A stretch of DNA of 64,000 nt, taken from contig JBASCW010000042.1 of the NCBI GenBank assembly GCA_049651845.1, positions 1 to 64,000 on the forward strand, in the 5' to 3' direction. The notes below the pieces were generated by a model. The model saw nothing but the letters and a program-made list of their open reading frames with translations, ran no database searches and had not been told where the DNA came from. The translations under genes and the position numbers were made by a program. This document shows positions 60,701 through 64,000 of the stretch, in pieces (position 1 is the stretch's first letter; each line of letters begins with the position of its first letter). Origin of the DNA: RBG-16-66-20 sp049651845. GTDB taxonomy: Bacteria; Pseudomonadota; Gammaproteobacteria; Burkholderiales; SG8-39.

Positions 60701-63700
60701 GATCTGTCGTAGCGCGACCTGGCTGTGCGTCCATGCCATTTCGAATGCGCGGTCGGCGAGGCGCCGATCCTGGTATTTCTCCACCAGCTGGAGGCAGCCC
60801 GCGCGGCTGTCGCCGACGCCGATGACCAGGTCCAGCGTGGCCGTCTGCGCCGGCTCGAGGGTGACGCGCTGCCGGATGGCGACGATCGGGTCAAGCACCG
60901 AGCCCTCGCTGCCCGAGAGCGGAGCGGGATCGCGCAGCGCCTGCGGCGCGGCGACGCTGTTGCCGCGGCCGACGAAGCGAGCGCGGTCCGTCTCGTAGGA
61001 AACGGCCTCCACTTCTGCGCCATGCACCGCCATCAGGTGCAGCATCCACGGTGTCGTCTCGCCGCGCGAGCGCGGCCGGCGCGTGCACAGGATCGCCTGG
61101 CGCGCGGCAATGATCTCGGTCTGCACGAACAGGCTGCTGAACGCCGGATGGAGCGCGTCGGCGGAGGGGGAGGCGAGCACCACCTCCGCATAGCTGGTCA
61201 CTTCGATCGTGCGGCGCGATCGCGAACGGTTGGTGACGCGTACCCGGCGCAGCTCGATATCATCCTCCGGCGACACCACGATCTCGGTATGCGTGTCGAA
61301 GTTCGCGTCGTGGCGGCGGAATTCCACGCGCTGCTCGGTGAAGATCGCCTCGTAGGATTCGGTACGCTTGAGCGCAGGCTGAAGCGCGCAAGACCAGACC
61401 TGGCCGCTCGCGGTGTCGCGCAGGTAGCAGAACGAGCCCCAGTTGTCGGCGGTGCTGTCCTCGTGCCAGCGCGTGACGGCGAGGTCCTTCCAGCGGCTGT
61501 AGCCGCCGCCGGCGTTCGTGATCATCACGTTGTAGCGGCCATTGGAGAGCAGTTGCACGCCCGGGATCCTCGTATCCGGCGTGCTGAAGACGCGCATCGG
61601 CATCTCGGGAATCTCCGCGACAGCGCGAAAATCGATCCATTCGGGAATCGTCGAGTACGACGCCGTGGCCCTCGGCACCCGCTCCTGCAGCAGCAGCAGG
61701 GTCGCCTGGAAGAGCGGATCCGAGACGAAGCGCCGCTGCATCGGCCGGTCGAGCAGGACGTGGGACAGGGCGAGGAAGCTCATGCCCTGGTGGTGGGCCA
61801 TGAACGAACGCACGACCGCGCTGGTCTCCGCGCGGCGCAGGCGCGCGGGCGTGTAGTCGATCGCCTCGTAGAAGCCGAATTTGCCTAGCAGGCCGTCGGC
61901 CGCGAGCCGCTTCAGGTTGGCGCACGCCGCCTCGGGCGCGACCATCAGTGCGAGCGCCGTGGCATACGGCGCGATCACCAGGTCCTCGCTCAGGCCGCGC
62001 TTGAGGCCGAGGCCCGGAACGCCGAAAGCACGGTACTGGTAATTGAGCGCTGCATCGACCGTGTTGTACCCGCACTCCGACATGCCCCACGGCACGCCGC
62101 GTTGCGCGCCATAGTCGATCTGGCGCCGGACCGCTGCGCGGCAGCTCTCATCGATCAGCGTGTTCTCATAGCTGGGCATCACCAGCAGCGGCATCAGGTA
62201 CTCGAACATCGAGCCGCTCCAGGACAGCAGCGTCGCTCCGCTGCCCGCGTTGGTGAGCAGCCGTCCGAGCGCAAACCAGCTCTGCTGCGGCAGCTGCCCC
62301 TGGGCGATGGCGACGAAACTGGTCAGGCGCGCTTCCGATGCGAGCAGGTCGTAGTAGCTGGCATCGCGCCTGCGCTCGGTCGCGTGGTGTCCGCGCCTGC
62401 GCTCGGTGACGTTGTGCCCGATCATCAGCAGATGCCGCACGTCGTCGTACAGGAAGTTGTAATCCATGCGTGCCATTTCGCCCGCCTGCAGGGCGAGTTG
62501 CGCGATTTCCTCCATGCGTGCGCGCGCGGCGGAAACGCCTCGCGCAGCCAGCTCGCGCAGCGTGGGTATGCCGTGCTCGCCCGGCATCGCGGAGGGCGGC
62601 GCCAGCAGGCGCAGTTCGCCCAGGGCATCCCGGCACTGGCGATCGAGCGCGCGTACCCAGGCGGCGTGCTCTGAATCCGATTTCTCTCCCAGCTCTGCCA
62701 GCACCAGTGCGGCGTCCTTCGCCAGCGCATCGAGCATCCGTCGCGAGGCAGCGAGCGTGGCTGGGCGGTCCGCCAGCGCCGATTCGAGCTGATGCCGGAA
62801 ACTGCGCAGCGCATTCGTGGACGCCGCTGGCGCGCAAGCGTGTAGCGCGTGAAGGGTGTCTTCCAGGCCTTCCCGCCAGCGCGCCGCGAGGATGGGCTGA
62901 TCGGCCAGCGCGGCGATGCCCGGCCGCAGCGTCAGCAGGTGGCCCGCCAGGTTGCCGCTGTCGACCGTGGAAACGTACATCGGCAGCAGCGGCAGCAGCG
63001 AGGCGGTATCGTACCAGTTGTAGAAGTGGCCGCGGTAGCGTTCCAGCTTGTGCATTGTCGCGAACGCATTGCGCGTACGCTCGATGAGCGTGCCTGCGGA
63101 CACATAGCCGAAATCGTACGCCGAGAGGTTCGCGAGCAAAGACAGCCCCATATTCGTGGGGGAGGTGCGGCGGGCGAGCGCCGTGGCTGGACTCTCCTGG
63201 TAGTTGTCCGGCGGCAGCCAGTGGTCTTCCGGCCCTACGAAGGTCTCGAAGAAAGCCCAGGTCTTGCGGGAAACCAGGCGCAGGAACGAGATCTGCTCCG
63301 GGGAGAGTACCGCCTGCGGTCGCTCAAGCGGCCGGCCCAGCCACCAAGCGAGCAGCGGAGACGCGAGCCACAGGAGCAGGATCGGAACGGCCACCGCCAA
63401 CGCTCCGGGGCGCACCTGCAAGAGGTACACCGCCGTGCTGATCGCCACGATCGGCGCGATCCACATCTGGCGTAGGGAATCCGTAAAGCGGCCGCCGGGA
63501 TCGAGCTCGCTCGAGGCCGTCCACTCGAGTAGGTGCCGGCGCGTGATGAGGACGCGCACCGAGGTGCGCAGGATCGCGTCCAGGCTGGTGCTGGCCTCAA
63601 AGGGCAGGCAGGCGAACGTGAACACCGTCTGCGCGAGGCGCGTTCCCGCAGCGCGCATGGCCCCGACCAGATGCTGGCGCAGCGAGGCATCGTCCGGCTT

Positions 63701-64000
63701 GCGAAACAGCTCCACCATCCAGGCGCACGCCGCGGGAATCAGCAGCACCGCCAGCACGGCCGCGGTCCAGAGCCAGGCGGGCGACAGGAGCGCCCAGCCA
63801 AGCAGCAGCAGCAGGGTGAGGGCCGGGGCGACCAGGCTGCGGCGCAGGTTGTCGAGGATCTTCCACTGCGACAGGCCGGAGAGAGGATTCTTCTGCGTGC
63901 CGCCATCGCCCGCGGCAACGCGCCGGCGCAGCCAGCCGAGCAGCTGCCAGTCGCCGCGCATCCAGCGGTGCCGCCGGGCCACATCGGCGCTGTAGCGGGC
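57683..64000 (-). CDS. cyclic beta-1,2-glucan synthase-type protein (NdvB/ChvB-like), 5' end outside the window
   Basis: The frame runs open to position 64000, so the start lies beyond the window; at least 2,105 residues are visible. The first residues, ARRHRWMRGDWQLL, are the end of a GT84-type glycosyltransferase core, followed by four or five membrane helices. Next are a glycoamylase-like domain (SWSGSMFEYLMPLLVMPSYENTL, GMSECGYNTVDAALNYQYRAFG in blocks), and two GH94-type beta-sandwich modules. The (alpha/alpha)6 phosphorylase domain carries the catalytic Asp in LMGSGDWNDGMN, with GYVPGVRENGGQYTHAAIW. Such proteins make and size cyclic glucans of the periplasm, used in osmoadaptation, which fits the stress island next to it. 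Confidence 0.93.
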   Translation of the reverse strand, partial: ARYSADVARRHRWMRGDWQLLGWLRRRVAAGDGGTQKNPLSGLSQWKILDNLRRSLVAPALTLLLLLGWALLSPAWLWTAAVLAVLLIPAACAWMVELFRKPDDASLRQHLVGAMRAAGTRLAQTVFTFACLPFEASTSLDAILRTSVRVLITRRHLLEWTASSELDPGGRFTDSLRQMWIAPIVAISTAVYLLQVRPGALAVAVPILLLWLASPLLAWWLGRPLERPQAVLSPEQISFLRLVSRKTWAFFETFVGPEDHWLPPDNYQESPATALARRTSPTNMGLSLLANLSAYDFGYVSAGTLIERTRNAFATMHKLERYRGHFYNWYDTASLLPLLPMYVSTVDSGNLAGHLLTLRPGIAALADQPILAARWREGLEDTLHALHACAPAASTNALRSFRHQLESALADRPATLAASRRMLDALAKDAALVLAELGEKSDSEHAAWVRALDRQCRDALGELRLLAPPSAMPGEHGIPTLRELAARGVSAARARMEEIAQLALQAGEMARMDYNFLYDDVRHLLMIGHNVTERRRGHHATERRRDASYYDLLASEARLTSFVAIAQGQLPQQSWFALGRLLTNAGSGATLLSWSGSMFEYLMPLLVMPSYENTLIDESCRAAVRRQIDYGAQRGVPWGMSECGYNTVDAALNYQYRAFGVPGLGLKRGLSEDLVIAPYATALALMVAPEAACANLKRLAADGLLGKFGFYEAIDYTPARLRRAETSAVVRSFMAHHQGMSFLALSHVLLDRPMQRRFVSDPLFQATLLLLQERVPRATASYSTIPEWIDFRAVAEIPEMPMRVFSTPDTRIPGVQLLSNGRYNVMITNAGGGYSRWKDLAVTRWHEDSTADNWGSFCYLRDTASGQVWSCALQPALKRTESYEAIFTEQRVEFRRHDANFDTHTEIVVSPEDDIELRRVRVTNRSRSRRTIEVTSYAEVVLASPSADALHPAFSSLFVQTEIIAARQAILCTRRPRSRGETTPWMLHLMAVHGAEVEAVSYETDRARFVGRGNSVAAPQALRDPAPLSGSEGSVLDPIVAIRQRVTLEPAQTATLDLVIGVGDSRAGCLQLVEKYQDRRLADRAFEMAWTHSQVALRQINVTEAEAQLYGRLASSIIYANASLRAEASVIAKNRRGQSGLWGYAISGDLPIVLVQLRDPANIELVRQLVQAHAYWRLKGLAVDLVIWNEERGGYRQLLHDQIMGLIAAGVEAHVIDRPGGIFVRSAEQISNEDRILLQSVARAVFTDSQGTLKEQVKQRPEVEAAMAPFAASRLRAAETARGAAAADEAAVPPRELALANGLGGFTPDGREYVITTTTAQATPAPWVNVLANPHFGCVISESGAAYTWHENAHEFRLSPWHNDSVGDASGEAYYLRDEETGQVWSPTALPCPGTGNYVSRHGFGYSVFEHSEGGIATELTVYVDLDSPVKFAVLKVRNGSGRPRRLSATGYVEWVLGALRSKSSMHVVTEIDPNSGALLARNAYNPEFGEQVAFFDVDDVTRTLSGDRTEFIGRNGTLRNPAALERARLSGRVGAAMDPCAAIQVPFDLADGSSREIIFRLGVGRGTDDASRLVQRLRKSSTASVALEAVRQYWKTTLGVVQIETPDPSLDVLCNGWLLYQTMASRLWGRSGHYQSGGAFGFRDQLQDVMALVHASPQLVREHLLLCASRQFLEGDVQHWWHPPSGRGVRTRCSDDYLWLPLATCRYVSCTGDSAVLKEQIQFLDGRPVNADEDSYYDLPLRSLQAASLYQHCVRAIENGLRMGFHGLPLMGSGDWNDGMNLVGAQGRGESVWLGFFLYQVLTQFAVLARGENDAPFAERCESEAVRLRRNIEAHAWDGGWYRRAYFDVGTPLGSAANAECQIDSIAQSWSVLSGAGTPERSKLAMNALDQRLVRRDHALVQLLDPPFDRSELDPGYIRGYVPGVRENGGQYTHAAIWASMAFAAQGDAVRAWELLDMINPLHHGDTPEGIAVYKVEPYVVAADVYAVPPHTGRGGWTWYTGSAGWMYRLILESLLGLRLAADKLHFAPCLPADWQGLELRYRHKETMYRIALRQATGGDAAMTVSVDGVLQADSTIALVDDRAEHQVEVTLRRQPIELLAPAA

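Overview
The window is GC-rich chromosomal DNA from a betaproteobacterium, most likely Burkholderiales or a close relative. Three things point there: Bug-type (TctC) solute-binding proteins, the gene order pyrG-kdsA-eno-ftsB, and the way etfBA sits beside an acyl-CoA dehydrogenase and an ETF-quinone oxidoreductase. Coding density is very high, with start/stop overlaps throughout. No insertion sequence, phage or CRISPR array is visible. The first 1.35 kb is less GC-rich than the rest.

Layout. 0.1-1.3 kb: a methyltransferase and a small exported protein. 1.4-15.8 kb (minus strand): a coupled catabolic operon of two acyl-CoA dehydrogenases, two Bug proteins (one with an internal deletion), an enolase-superfamily enzyme, a 2-hydroxyacid dehydrogenase and a class III CoA-transferase, preceded by a Ser/Thr kinase, an SDR, a response regulator, a class II aldolase and a GspE/PilB-like ATPase. 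15.9-24.3 kb: etfB, etfA, an acyl-CoA dehydrogenase, a GNAT gene whose 5' end lies in a REPIN-like repeat, a DUF962 protein, ETF-quinone oxidoreductase, a thioesterase and acetoacetyl-CoA synthetase. Acyl-CoA oxidation is thus linked to the quinone pool. 24.4-28.4 kb: pyrG-kdsA-eno-ftsB. 28.5-41.4 kb: peptide-type and branched-chain amino-acid-type ABC transport genes, a phytanoyl-CoA-dioxygenase-like enzyme, dehydrogenases, a second class II aldolase, a GntR regulator with a consensus operator, and an acyl-CoA ligase. 41.4-46.7 kb: a DUF4178-like protein, a diguanylate-cyclase-like protein with a GGKEF motif, tRNA-Asn, an aromatic/aspartate aminotransferase and uvrB.

46.7-57.7 kb is the most unusual part. 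It is an envelope/stress island holding a DUF4124 protein, a collagen-like lipoprotein with an OmpA-like tail, an AI-2E transporter, a double-BON lipoprotein, two glycine-zipper proteins, an OmpA-family protein, an Lmo0937-type peptide, two Crp/Fnr-family regulators with matching recognition helices, a hybrid histidine kinase, a receiver-PAS protein and a superoxide dismutase interrupted by an in-frame TAG. Spread through it are about eight copies of a 20-bp palindromic site (TCTGTRCG-N4-CGNACAKA). At four start codons the site lies exactly 31 nt upstream, so its centre is at -41.5 from the A of ATG, with a -10-like hexamer at -12 to -6 and no Shine-Dalgarno sequence. This suggests leaderless, class-II-activated transcripts. 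One copy sits in the same geometry upstream of a predicted 79-nt small RNA whose loop carries an anti-Shine-Dalgarno sequence. I read this as a compact, possibly undescribed Crp/Fnr-centred regulon.

57.7-64 kb: the 3' part of a very large cyclic beta-1,2-glucan synthase-type gene that runs off the right edge. All functions are inferred from reading the sequence; no database search was run.
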